A stretch of DNA of 64,000 nt. Source: Platycnemis pennipes (lineage: Eukaryota > Arthropoda > Insecta > Odonata > Platycnemididae). The position numbers and the translations under genes are program-made. The stretch lies in contig OW121858.1 in assembly GCA_933228895.1 (NCBI GenBank), positions 28,481,859-28,545,858 of the forward strand, in the 5' to 3' direction. Shown in pieces: positions 12,115 to 23,754 of this stretch (positions within the stretch are counted from its first letter, which is position 1; each line of letters opens with the position of its first letter). The notes beneath the pieces were generated by a model, which searched no databases, was not told the DNA's origin, and saw only the letters and a program-made list of their open reading frames with translations.

Positions 12115-14024
12115 TTATATGTGAATCTTCATATGCTGATTAAGTTTACTATTAGAATAAAAGGGTTTGGAACACAAATTGCAGGAATAAGATTTAACAC
12201 CAATGTGTATTGACATATGACTACGAAGATTAGCTTTGCATGAAAATGATTTGGAACAATGACTGCAGGAAAAAGGTTTAAGGCCAGTATGAACTGATAT
12301 GTGTTTATGGAGATGATTTCTGCATGAAAATGATTTGGAACAATGATCGCAAGAAAAAGGTTTTAGGCCAGTATGAACAGACATGTGATTATGAAGAGTT
12401 TGTTTGTGTGAAAATGATTTGGAACAATGACTGCAGGAAAAAGCTTTAAGGCCAGTATGAACAGACATGTGAGTACGGAGATTATGCTTGTGTGAAAATC
12501 ATTTGGAACAATGACTGCAGGAAAAAGCTTTAAGGCCAGTATGAACTAACATGTGACTATTGAGACGACCTTTATGTGAAAATGATTTGGAACAATGACT
12601 GCAGGAAAAAGGTTTAAGGCCAGTATGAACTGACATGTGACTATTGAGACGACCTTTATTTGAAAATGATTTGGAACAATGACTGCAGGAAAAAGGTTTA
12701 AGGCCAGTATGAACTGATTTGTGATAATTGAGAGTTTGTTTTTGTGAAAATGATTTGGAACATTGACTGCAAGAAAAAGGTTTAAGGCCAGTATGAACTG
12801 ACATGTGCCTACGGAGATACTGTTTGTGTGAAAATGATTTGGAACAATGACTGCAGGAAAAAGCTTTAAGGCCAGTATGAACCGACATGTGATTATGGAG
12901 AAGGTGTTTGTGTGAAAATGATTTGGAACAATGACTGCAGGAAAAAGGTTTAAGGCCAGTATGAACTGATTTGTGATAATTGAGAGTTTGTTTTTGTGAA
13001 AATGATTTGGAACATTGACTGCAAGAAAAAGGTTTAAGGCCAGTATGAACTGACATGTGCCTACGGAGATACTGTTTGTGTGAAAATGATTTGGAACAAT
13101 GACTGCAGGAAAAAGGTTTAAGGCCAGTATGAATTGACATGTGCCTACGGAGATTCTGTTTGTGTGAAAATGATTTGGAACAATGAGAGCAGGAAAAAGG
13201 TTTTGATACATCATGTGACACTACATGTTTTTTGAGATCACATTTTTGTGCAAACTCTCTCCCACACACTGTGCATGAAAATGGTCTCTCCCTAGTGTGT
13301 GTACGAACGTGCATTGCAAGGGTACTTGGTTTGTAAAAGGACTTGGAGCACACTCCACAGAATAGTAACTTCTTCACAATGGAATTTACATCCTGAATAC
13401 TACCATTACTCGGCCCAGAACTAGCTGAGTCAGGCACCCTTTTGTGAGCATTACAGAGAGTTCCGGAATCAATGTTTCCCTGAACACACTTATGTCCATT
13501 GTATTCACCTTCATAGTCAAAGTTCAAGTTACACGTGCTGCACCTGAAAACACTTAAACCATTATGTACCTTCATGTGTTTCCCAATTGAATACTTTGAC
13601 CTGAATCTACTTCCACACTTGTCACACTTGAAGCTTCTATCATGAGGGTTTTCATTAGAAGGGGATAACTGGCTCCTTGCACCACCAGAAGTGCCCTGCA
13701 CACCTATCCTGCCAACATTTCTTGCCACTTCTGTGCACTCCATTGACTCCACATTATTCTTATTTCTCTGCTCCATGACCCTCATGCTGCGCTGATTGAT
13801 GTCGTATGATGTCACAGCCTCCCTGCTCTCCCCTTCCTCCAGGACAACGGAGCTGATCATCTCATCCTCCCTCCTGGACCCAGAGTCTGAAACATGACTC
13901 TTTTCCACTCCTTTCTCACTTGCTATGCAGGCAGGCGCATGAAATAGGACAATGAACACTGACTGTCTCACATCTGAGGCTGGGATTGATGCTTCAGGGT
14001 ACTCAGTGGCAGCTCTTCTTGTTT
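12115..14024 (-). CDS. Gene 1 terminal exon: C2H2 array with an internal TGA
   Basis: Terminal coding exon of a ZAD-C2H2 zinc-finger protein, expected to be a nuclear sequence-specific DNA-binding protein. The acceptor is TTTGCAG just above 14024. The exon starts with two bases that complete the codon begun by the exon ending at 22333 (G|AA), so a start at 13971 (a GTG) would be wrong. A weakly structured N-terminal part of about 110 residues precedes the array. The array has one canonical finger, one degenerate C2HC-like unit, then an almost regular series with TGLKPFSC linkers instead of TGEKPF, about 16 fingers in all and ending at the TAA-side of residue HMKIHI. A TGA at 12499-12501 replaces the Ser codon (TCA) that follows CSHCSK in the sister fingers. 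The frame then stays open to 12115 through four to five more good fingers. The stop is therefore a single-base nonsense change, a sequencing error, or a readthrough site. Confidence 0.85.
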
Positions 14025-14485
14025 CTGCAAATATGGGAGGATTTAAATAATGTTAATTGATAAGGAAATTGGACAACTATGGTACAGAAACATGGTAGCA
14101 CAGATGTACTGCTCAAAATGATATCTCCTCCGTACATATAAACAGATAAATATCATCTTAAATCACTGCAGCCTAGATATAAAATTTACACACTTCGTCA
14201 AAGTTATGCTGTACGAGTTTGATATGTGACAGTTGGTAAACACTGTGATGAGTATTACAGCCCAAACTATATCATAAACTGAGACAGTCATGTTACATTT
14301 ATTCCATTTAATGTTACATAATATTAGACAGGCTGGGTTTTACTCTAGCAACAGGATGGAAAATGGGGTTGTTGCTAAATAGAGAAAATATTTTCAATTG
14401 GGATTGTTAGCATTGAGAGGATGAAGATGTGGTTCTTGTGCGAACAAAAACAGTTTGAAAATTGTGAATGACATTGTGTTATAAT

Positions 14486-14531
14486 GCATACTAAGTGTGA
14501 AAAGCAAATATGCTTTTCACACTTAGTATGC
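14486..14531. repeat. Near-perfect 46-bp palindrome in the left LTR
   Basis: GCATACTAAGTGTGAAAAGC is followed by a six-base A/T centre and then its exact reverse complement; a flanking T/A pair extends the stem by one. It could extrude as a cruciform or form an RNA hairpin. No counterpart is visible in the diverged right LTR. Confidence 0.9.
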
Positions 14532-14909
14532 AGTGAACTTTGTTGGTTATTTGTCTAAATTAACTGGCCCCCAAGATTTTTACAAAAGCCTAAGAACCCC
14601 TCTACTCTACCATCTAACACTAGGTTGGCCAGGCTGCTGGAGATATTATATTTTTCGATACATAATTATGGCACCCAACATGGGGTGGAGCAGAAGAGTA
14701 ATCCAAGGATTGACACAAAATATCCTGCGCTAAAAAGAAAAAGAGGTGATCCATCAGATCCTGACCTATCCAATTTCACGCATCTTAAAATTCTGTTTGA
14801 ATTTCTTATAACTGCTTTATTGTAAATGTAATATCTAGCCAGGTATCTAGCATTTACTTTTCTTGTTATCTTAATTTCGGTGTGGCAAAAATAATTTTGG
14901 ACTGACACG

Positions 14910-15780
14910 ATGGAGGTTAATAGGTTAAGGAAAGATGAGTTATTGTATGAACTGGTGATCCAGAGGGGAAATACTCCCAAATAAATGTACGTTGCTGAGC
15001 TGAAGAGAAAAGTTCGAGATAAATTAAAGAGAGAAAATGTTGGTGAATCATTTGAGGATATATATACTCCTGAAATCAGGGATTAAGTGATATGTGTATC
15101 TAAATATGATGAAATAGAAATATTAATAGAAGATCTAAATGAGGATTGGTTCTGTTGCTCCTGCAAGGGTGAAATCGTTTTTATTTAATCAAAATGCCAG
15201 ATTGATGAGGCTATTTACCCGGCTATAGGAGAAATGACAGTAAAATCTGAAGTATTGATGAGGCAATTATAATGTCTGTCAGTAAAAGGTCAGTGGGGAG
15301 TGCTGCTGTTTATGAAGTTCCTTCACTGATAATGTTTATTCAATAAAAATTTCTAATGAAGATCAAACTTCAGTAATGAATGCAGGCCAATCAGTGGGAA
15401 AGGTGGTGATGGGCATAGAGGAGAGGCAACTTGAAGATCACAATAAGTTTGAAGAATCTTACTTAGAAGGCCCTCTTGTTCCAGTTAGTGTGAATTTTCC
15501 CCCTCAAATTCCCTTTGCTATCTTGATTTCTCAATGCAGAATAAATAAAGAAGTCTCTGATAAGAGTGCTGAGGCTGGATCTCAGTCATGTGGCATCTGG
15601 TCAGCCTATAAATATATTCCTTTCATTAAGTGGGGTGTTTTTTCAGATGAAAAAAATAGTAGTGATACCTCTTTCATAAGTAAAGTTGAGGAACTGGCAG
15701 TGTCCAGAGGTGTGTCTTATAAAGATTTGTTTCTAGATGCCATAGAATTCTTTCCTTCCAATGCTCTTGTATGGTTCTGA
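14910..15780 (+). pseudogene. gag remnant of the gypsy element
   Basis: An ATG at 14910 starts MEVNRLRKDELLYELVIQRG, typical of insect gypsy gag N-termini. It is interrupted by a stop after NTPK. Further gag sequence follows at 15376-15780 (KWGVFSDEK, VEELAVSRGVSYKDLF, ALVWF). The frame passes almost directly from gag into reverse transcriptase near 15780, so the nucleocapsid and protease regions appear to be deleted. Confidence 0.6.
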
Positions 15781-15799
15781 ATTATTAAGCACCAGGTGT

Positions 15800-16745
15800 C
15801 TACTTGGGGAAGGGTTAAAATGCTCATTCCATCTAGAATTTTTATGTAAGCATAGTGCCTACCCTTTGCCTAAAGTGAACGATATCCTCGATCAGCTGAG
15901 AGTTTCACGAATTTTAAGTTCCACTGATCAGAAGAGTGTTTACTTCCAAATACAACTTGATGAAGAGAGTAAAGAAAAAACTGCATTTGTGATTCCTGGT
16001 AAGGGTTTCTTTCAATTCAAGAGCATTTCTCAAGGATTAAAAACTTCGGCTGTTACCTGGCAATGATTTATAAACGAAGTTCTTGGTGAAGACTTGAAAC
16101 CTCATGTGTTTGTTTATTTAGATGATATTACTAGATCCTCTTCAAATTTTGATCATCTTAATATACTGGAGAAAGGGCTGAAGAGATTAGATAATACTGG
16201 TCTTACTATTGATCAAGTAAAATGTCCATGTTGCCCTCGAGAGTTGAAGTCTTTAGGTTATTTTGCTTATCAGCGCGGGTTGATGGTAAATCCAGAAAAA
16301 GTTGCAGCTATATTTAATTATGAACGTCCATCAAATGCTAAAGAGGTTAAAAGATCAGTGGGCATGGATTCTTGGTTTCATCATTTGGTTCCCACTTTTT
16401 CTACAATGCACTCCCTTACTTCGCATTACAATAAAATTTGAGTGGACTCAAGAATGTAAAGTCTCTTCAGGATTTGAAGGAAAAATTTACTTCGGCTCCA
16501 ATCTTGACTTGTCCAGATATTTCTAAAGAGTTTATCCTACACTGCGATGCTGGTAAACGTTGTTTAGGAACTATCTTGGCTCATAAATATGAAGACAGGC
16601 AGCGAATTGTAACTTCAGCCAGTAGGAGTCTATCAAAAACTGAACGTAATTACAGAAAAACTGATTTGGTGGTTCTCTGGTCAGTAGAAAAATTTTGTCC
16701 CTACCTGGAAGGATATAAATTCATATACTTTATAAAATTATAATT
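15800..16745 (+). pseudogene. Reverse transcriptase and RNase H remnant
   Basis: Open pieces give AYPLPKVNDILDQL, STDQKSVYFQI, KTAFVIPGKGFFQF and the catalytic-site motif YLDD near 16112-16123, followed by LKSLGY. The RNase H part, from 16438, shows FILHCDAGKRCLGTILAH. An in-frame TGA after WQ (about 16063) and another stop near 16439 break the frame. The Ty3/gypsy assignment rests on the order reverse transcriptase, RNase H, integrase. Confidence 0.8.
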
Positions 16746-17329
16746 TACTGTTATCACTGGCTATGCAAGTTTAACCTGTTTAGATCAGCTTAAGGATCCT
16801 GTTGGGCATTTACATAGTTAGGGCTGTTCGACTTCAGAAATATGATTATCAGATCATTCATCATAAAGGTAAAGAACAAGAAGTGCCTGATGCACACTCA
16901 CATCAACATCTTTCTGAAATGTGTTAATTCAGTCTGCATTAATAAGGATCATCAGGCAAGTTGTGTGAAGATCTTCAGAAAAAAATAAAAATCTGATGAT
17001 TATTTGCAATGGTGGAAAACCACCAAATATTTTAGCTTGTAGCAAATGGTTGGTCATTGGAGCCCACTGCGGTGAAAGTTATTCCTTTAGACTATAGTTT
17101 TAGTGTTTTTCAGGAAAACCATGATTTACTTTTGGCAGGACATTTAGTTTTTCTGAAAAATTTTACCAGAATTAGGAGAAGTTATTATTGACTTAAAACA
17201 AGAATATATATTCAATCATACTTAAAGAAATGTGAGATATGTTTCAAACATAAATCCTGCAATCAGTTGCCCTTCTGGAAGAATGGGAATACGATGATAA
17301 GTTGTTTCTCCTCTACAAATACTTAGCTC

Positions 17330-17790
17330 TGATCTTCTTGGTGGTTTGCAAAAATCTATTTTAGGATTTATCTATTTTTTGGCTGTGACCTCTTGCGTAT
17401 TTTTTAAGTATGTGTGGGTATGCCCTCTCAGAAGTGCTACAGCTGAGTCTGTTGCATGTCACATGGAAGAGGATGCAAGTCTAAAGCCTGGGGCACCCCA
17501 TACTATTTTATGTGAAAATGGAGTTCAATAAAAGAGCCAGGTGTTCCAGAAAATGTGCCAAAAATATGGTATTACGATTATTCACAATTTGTATCACCCT
17601 CAATCTAAACCCACAGAGCAAGTGAACTCAGTTGTAAAAGGATTGCTGTCCTCTTACATTACACATGATCAGAGACATTAGGATAAAGAGTTGAATCGGG
17701 TCATCTCTTCCATAAGCTCTTCTGTCCATAAAACTACTGGCTACAGTCCTCATATCTTACTTCTTAGAGAAGATTATGTCTCAAGGGAGC
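17330..17790 (+). pseudogene. Integrase remnant of the gypsy element
   Basis: Plus-strand sequence gives LGGLQKSILGFIYFLAVTS, CENGVQ, then after a stop HNLYHPQSKPTEQVNSVVKG and TGYSPHILLLR. This matches the DDE integrase core, with NPTERVNR-type wording around the catalytic Glu. Stops at 17529 and 17680 inactivate it. Confidence 0.7.
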
Positions 17791-18689
17791 TGACAGGAAT
17801 CTTGACATAAATAAAAAGCAAGTGCCTCTTGTAGGGAGAAGTCAGCAAAATATTAATTGTCTAAAAAACCTAGGTGATATTAAGGAGGATGTAGTGAGGA
17901 GATAAAAATTGACCCATGAGAAGAATGCTAAGAACTATAATTTGGGGAAAAAAATGATGGATTGGAGATTGGTGACAAAGTTTTAAAGTGATATTTAGCT
18001 CAATCAAATGCTGTTAATTATTTTTCAGCTAAACTAGCACCTAAGTTTATTGGGCCTTTTACTGTTTAAAAAATTGGATACAGAATCTATCTTTCAGGAT
18101 GTGAGGATAAAATTTCTGATGGCCCATCGAATTCGAATGATTTGAAGCCTTACCAGATGTAATATCTTTTTTTGGAAAGGGGGATATGGAACAATTATGT
18201 TACATATATTCCATTACATGTTTTATGTTTATCTTAACATAAGACCTTGGCTGGCTATTACTCTATCAACCGGCTACAAAATGGGGTTGTTGATAAATAA
18301 ACAGAAAAGATTTATTGCCACATGGAAGAGTGAGACGAAAACATTGAAAAAAGGACATAGCATCTTTTCTTACAAAAGTGAAGTGTTACTTGTAATCTGG
18401 AAAGTCAAAAAAGAGATGAGGATGATTAGCACTATTCACAGTGCTAAAATGGGTAATACAAAGCTGAAATTGAATCACAGGACTTCTGATACAGTAACCT
18501 TATTGTATTTTGAAATCCAATGAGTGTATGAAAGGCATAGACAGGAAATATATGTTTATAATATTATACTATCATGAGGGAAACAATGAAATGGTCGAAG
18601 AAAGTAGTCCTGTGATTAATAAACTGTTCTATTTCTAATGCTTTTAGTTTATAAAACACTAAATGAATGAAATGGCATCCAATCAAATG

Positions 18690-19005
18690 CTTTTTGCTCC
18701 AGAATGCCAAAGAGTGGGCAGCGAGTAGAGAGGAGCCAGATGAGCCATCCTCGGATGAGGACAGAGATACTAAGCAATCAGAGTGTGTTCCTGTCAGAGA
18801 TCACCCACATTGTCTCTCAAGGGACCTTCGTAAACATCTTCCCCTTATTATAGGAAAGGAGAAGAAGAAATACGGCACCTGAAGATGCGAAGTGTGCGCT
18901 TACAGAAAAACTAGGAAGGAGACAATGTATGTGTGCCCAAATTGCAGTGTTCCACTGCACAAGGGAAAATGTTTTATGGAGTATTCCACAAAGAGGAAGT
19001 TGTGA
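18690..19005 (+). pseudogene. piggyBac transposase C-terminal Cys-rich fragment
   Basis: Plus-strand sequence reads SSDEDRDTKQSE, HPHCLSRDLRKHLP, then after a TGA RCEVCAYRKTRKETMY, VCPNCSVPLHKGKCFMEY and a stop. The CxxC...CPxCxVPLHxxxCF pattern is the zinc-binding tail of piggyBac-type transposases. The catalytic DDD domain is missing upstream. No terminal repeats were identified, so this is an orphan fragment just 3' of the gypsy element. Confidence 0.7.
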
Positions 19006-20014
19006 GACTTTCGGTGACTATAATTTTCCAAGTCCCATTAAAAAATTCATTCTTAAATAAGTAGCAGAATTTTTAATGATGCAATCAGTTTTGAAGCAGT
19101 GAGGTTTAAAAATCCACTCGAAAGGAGGGTTAAAAGGCATTTATATACCCCGGTATGCAACGTGTTAAAATATTTAATGCGAGAAAATAGAAAATTCTGT
19201 AAGCCAACCATTCTGAGACCTAGGTGACATAATGAACCTCAAAGTGATTGAGGGAGCTTGGTATGATCTGAAAACAAGCCAAAGCTCTATAAGCTCTGTG
19301 CCAATGCTCCAAAAGATTTCCCATGCCCTCAAATTCAGGTGGTTAATTCAGCACCAAACGGGACAGCTTCCATCAGTCCACAGAACAATGCTTCACATTG
19401 AAGAGCTTGATGTCCACACCAGACTGTCTGGGTATTATCAACCTCTGATCTGAAGTCCCCTACAGAACTCAAGATCTCCTTGATGTTGTGCCATCATTGG
19501 TGCTAACATTACACACCACACACATACTAGAGAAGTCTGTGCTGCTGCCCTTACCACAGCCACAAATGTGGGCAGTAGTCCTCCCCGGAGGCAACTCCAT
19601 CTGTCCAAGGCCTGTCCCACCATTGACACACTAGCCACCCGATGTTGGAACTCCCTAGTAGACACACTAAGGTTGTGACATCCTTGTGCATGGAAGCATG
19701 CACTACAGGGCGACAGTATTTTTTAGAGAAAAGAGTTCTGTCTACACTATTTTACCTTCAAATTTTAGAAGGAATTCTTTCCAAGAATTTCCAACTGCTG
19801 TAAATCATTCATAGAATAATGCCTCCTTTGAATGGAGATTACAAGTTATGCATCACTTACTTGGAGAGGGGACATCTTTCAAGCAATACTTTTTGCTGGC
19901 ACTTTCAACATTAAGTAGTAAGGCATTAAAGCTGTGATGCATGGACTGGCTTCCTAGTTGATGCTCAAATATATAATAATTGTCATAAAAATTTTCTATA
20001 AAATATTAGAACAA

Positions 20015-21934
20015 TTAACCCTTTGAGTGCCACCGATTTTTAGGTGGGTATTCCCAGAAGTGCCACGGGTTTTGCTAATTTTGTAGGCCTTTATTCAAAA
20101 AATCATTATTTGTTTATCTGTTGGTATTTTACATGATTTCTTCTGCATTTGAAAGTGAATACTTTCTTCCAAATTAATATGATAAAAAATCAGCTGATTC
20201 TCTCAATGACATGCAATTGTTATAGTTTAATTTGGAGTTTACAGATTTGAGATATAATATCAACTTTAAAGAAATAAACCAGTGATAAATATAAAAGATT
20301 ATTATTTTTCTAGGAATTTATCATATAATATCAAAGGAATATGCACGAATTTTCAATATATATTCGATTGAGTAACACAATGCAAATTGCATAAAATTCA
20401 GGGGAAAGTATCAAAATGATTGGAGGTATATAATGTGAATATTTTCGCAGACAAGTGAATATTTGAATGTGAAAACGTTACGAAACATGGTATCTGAATA
20501 ATAATTACAGGACTTTCCTTTGGAAATTCTTGACCCTTGCAAATGACTGAATTGCTTTTGGCTATCGAGTTGGTGGAAAGTAATAAAACTGTGTTTTTGT
20601 GATTTCTTTTCTCGATACCCAAGATTAAGAAGCTCCTCACTTCTAAAACACTTTTTCTTAATAATAATATATTTTTTGGGGTGCATCGACGGCTAGGGTC
20701 ATATCGCACACTTTTTCTTGCCCACACTAAAGTTTTATTTGAGAGGTTGAGGTACAATGGTCCAGAATTCATTGGTAAAAAGAGGTTGAAGTACAGGATT
20801 GGAGAAGATTTTGGTGGCGGAAGATGTTTGGGACCAGGAGTTACCAGGAATTCAAAATGTGGAGGAGGGAGTGAATCACAATTGTCCTGAACCTCAATGA
20901 ATTCTGCAGAATGATCACGGCTTCCACTTTCACGTTCATCAGAACTGACGCTATCATTGCTATACTCAATAATTGCCGGGCTCTTCTTAGGAAGGATTAT
21001 CACGCTTTCATCTGAGTCTTATAACACTTCCCCTTCACTAGTGTTTCAACAAAAATGGGCGCTGTCTTCACTTTCCACAGAGTCATCATCATTACTTAGT
21101 GAATTTATGTATTCAGCTAATCTGTCATCGTCAACACAGGTGAAAATTCATTTCTAGAACTTGACGCCATTTTTAGGTAAAAGATTTCACTTCCAAAAAG
21201 CCACTAGTGAAATTTCAATGTGTAAACAACAACAAGAGATGGCACACATTGTATTTTTTATGCACAGCATCATCTTTCAATTACTACTGCCGTATCTACT
21301 ATGATAACGAGGCTGACAATCGGAGACACATTGCTGACTCAATGCACCAGCTGCTAGAGATAGCATGATAGGAGTTACGTAGTATCTTTTCGTCTGACTT
21401 TCGTAGCTAAAAATCAATGACTTGATCGCAGTGAAACAGCAACAAATTATCTCATCAGAAGCGACATAGCAGAGATGTTTGAAGCCTAAAGTCTTTTTGC
21501 TATGCCATGAATCGTTCGCAAAACGAACGAGAATGCGATGTACTTCGCAGAGAATAAAATGTTTCTAAGCATATAAAAAAATAGGAACACGCCAAACATA
21601 ATATCTCGGAAATAAATACAAAGTTCAAAATATTATAAGAAAGTCAATTGGTTTTAGGCTAACAAACAATGTAGTTTCCAAAGTGTCGAACCAGAAGCAG
21701 TTTCGTTACAACCAAATGTGGCGCTCGGAAAATTCAATCCGACATACAGTTATTTAAATTACCGAAGCTGTTGATCATTTCCATTAACAATCAAAATTAT
21801 TGTTCCACGTACTTATTAAAAGATAATTTTTGTATTATGTACAATTTACAAGAGTTAATGATTGAGAAAAACATTGTTTTAACAGGTCTCCTCGTAGACG
21901 ACGATATATCGTCGTGTGGCACTCAAAGGGTTAA
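20015..21934 (-). mobile_element. piggyBac-like element, internally deleted (PB1)
   Basis: Bounded by TTAA at 20015-20018 and 21931-21934. The 15-bp terminal repeats are inverted: CCCTTTGAGTGCCAC at 20019 and GTGGCACTCAAAGGG at 21916. TTAA duplication is the hallmark of piggyBac insertion. A perfect 18-bp palindrome, ACGACGATATATCGTCGT (21898-21915), touches the right terminal repeat. The only sizeable frame (21003-20398, minus) has an acidic Ser-rich start (IIEYSNDSVSSDERESGSRD), like piggyBac N-termini, and no DDD core. It therefore looks like a non-autonomous derivative that kept the N-terminal part. Confidence 0.8.
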
Positions 21935-22332
21935 GTAATGGGTAGGTGATGCTTTTAAGTTTAAAATATTCACACTAAATCATTGAATAGACCAGGATCT
22001 ACCAATCTAAATAAAATCAACAAAACAGAAATAATTTATTTAAATCTTGAAAACAAGCATAACACGGTAAAATTGCGAACTGCATCCATAAAAGCTTAGT
22101 AGCATGCTTTCGAAATAGTATATGATGGCTAAAGCCAAACAAGTAGTAATGCTACCTTTAACACAAGGTAATGAATATACATTAAGTGACTGCTCACCCC
22201 CACCCACAAAGTGGCTTTATAGGGCAGTACACTCTGAACACAAAAACATCCCAGATAAAAATTTTCTTTGATACTAGTAAGAGCAATGTAGAGGGAGAGG
22301 GGATAAGAGACCACAGGAAGGTGTAATATTAC

Positions 22333-22423
22333 CTTGTTTTGGAGTGGCTTGCATTGTCAGTGTTCCACTTCCTGCATCACACCCCCAGTCTGTCCCTGAT
22401 ATGCCAATGCCTTCAGATGGGGC
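22333..22423 (-). CDS. Gene 1 linker exon (penultimate)
   Basis: A 91-nt exon with acceptor TCTCTTGCAG above 22423 and donor GTAATA below 22333. It encodes 30 residues beginning APSEGIGISGTDWG and leaves one base (G) that joins AA at the start of the terminal exon to form a Glu codon. The matching exon of gene 2 (55654-55738) has the same one-base phase. It is a disordered linker between the ZAD and the finger array. Confidence 0.75.
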
Positions 22424-22790
22424 CTGCAAGAGACCAACAACAATGCACTCATAAGACTATACAAAGTAACTCCATCGTCACCAAGATGCAATCACAGCAA
22501 CCAAAATGCAGTCTCGTCCTTGGAAAAGTGTGAGACGTATTTAACCCTTTCTCTGCAGCAGTCGACGTTTCTTCTTGTTCTCCCTGAAGCACACTGCGCA
22601 CAAACTTTCTCTTCTTGACCCGAGAAGATTAATCAACATCATGATGCATTCTACACGTAATCGGCAGGCATATAGTGGTGGAATTGTACACAAGGGGCTA
22701 CAAATATACATCACTGTCTGGCAGTTTGTGTTCCTTCTAAATGTATGACATGAGTAATAAAATGAATAATTTATTAAAAATTAAATAGAG

Positions 22791-22990
22791 CAGCATGATG
22801 GCATAGTGGGTAGAGCACTTGGCTACTGATCAAAGGGTTCCGGGTTCAAATCCTGGTGAAACCTTTGGACACCCCCGAATGAAAAATCCTCCGAGTGTGA
22901 GGTGTCCCAGGAAAAGGAACCCTTCCCTGAATGTGTGAAATGCACATGCCTGTGGCTTAGTTAGGGGTGAGCCCTACCCTCACCTATCCA
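22791..22990 (+). repeat. tRNA-derived SINE
   Basis: A tRNA-like head has an A-box-like GGCATAGTGGGTAGAGC (from about 22799) and a B box GGTTCAAATCC (about 22843), ending TGGTGAAACC. A non-tRNA body begins TTTGGACACCCCCGAATG. The cloverleaf is imperfect, so it is a SINE rather than a functional tRNA. It lies in the intron between gene 1 exons 22333-22423 and 23362-23460. Confidence 0.6.
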
Positions 22991-23361
22991 AACTAACCTA
23001 CTGGTTGAATCACTGAGTGAGTATGAAATTAAATAGATAATTATCATTAAAAACTGAATGTCGTTTCCTCAGCTACACGTTCATATGTTTTCACATACTG
23101 TATAATCAGCTTGGCGGCATGTGTAATGCCACCTAGCAGCAAGGAGAGGAGAGAGTGTGTGTACATTTCATGTAACATGTAGACTGAAAGGCATGCAAAA
23201 CTTTGCTATCCTGTTTTCTCACAATCCTTAATTTGCCCTTCTCAATAAATTAGGAAAAATACTTCAAATCATTTTTAAATTAAATGGTTTTACATACACA
23301 CCAAGGTTTATAAACATCTGACCAGGATGATAAAAATAAACAATACTGCCCTACTACTCAC

Positions 23362-23460
23362 CTCAGAATCAACACCAGAGACCTCTGTCTTCGGGTGATG
23401 TCCAGAATCCACATACATTGATTTCTCGAGTCCCTCACCCTCCTCTGCCTTTACAGGAAT
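23362..23460 (-). CDS. Gene 1 linker exon
   Basis: A 99-nt phase-0 exon (33 codons) with acceptor TGCTTCAG and donor GTGAGT. It starts IPVKAEEGEGLEKS and ends VSGVDSE. The IPVK(S/A)EE opening is shared with gene 2 linker exons at 46706 and 51029. IKxEE-like stretches resemble sumoylation consensus sites, but that is inference only. Confidence 0.75.
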
Positions 23461-23754
23461 CTGAAGCAGTTACCAAAGTTAACTTGTTTACTTCTGCTTA
23501 TGGACAAATTGTAAGTTGGGCTTGATATTTATAAGAATATTTATGAGAAGTTTGTCAGTGAGACTTTGACATGCAATAGATACATAGCAACTAAGTTTCA
23601 CACTGAAAATATGCACATGCCAATAATCTATCGGAAATGAACAAGAGTTGTAATGCATCATAAAAAGGGGTGGTAAAAATTTGAGAAGCTCAAAGCATTT
23701 TCAACTGTTGTTTTTGTCAGTTTTTCAACTCACAACTCATCCTGACTTCATCCA

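Larger units (their letters stand above)
14291..18560 (+). mobile_element. Decayed Ty3/gypsy-type LTR retroelement
   Basis: The left LTR begins near 14291 (TGTTACATTTATTCCATT) and a diverged right LTR near 18198 (TGTTACATATATTCCATT), after a purine tract GGAAAGGGGGAT. Both LTRs share CAACNGG..ACAAAATGGGGTTGTTG-like sequence. TGGCACCCAACATGGGG near 14667 looks like a primer-binding-site region, giving a left LTR of roughly 375 bp. Internal parts are in the order gag, reverse transcriptase, RNase H, integrase, all broken by stops. The element lies inside the large intron of gene 1 but on the opposite strand. Confidence 0.8.

Noticed and set aside
12546..13214. 222-codon minus-strand frame overlapping the gene 1 fingers
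   Set aside because: It is the finger array read in another frame; it stays open only because the 84-bp units are so alike.
22791..22865. Functional tRNA gene
   Set aside because: The anticodon and acceptor stems do not pair properly and a SINE body follows.
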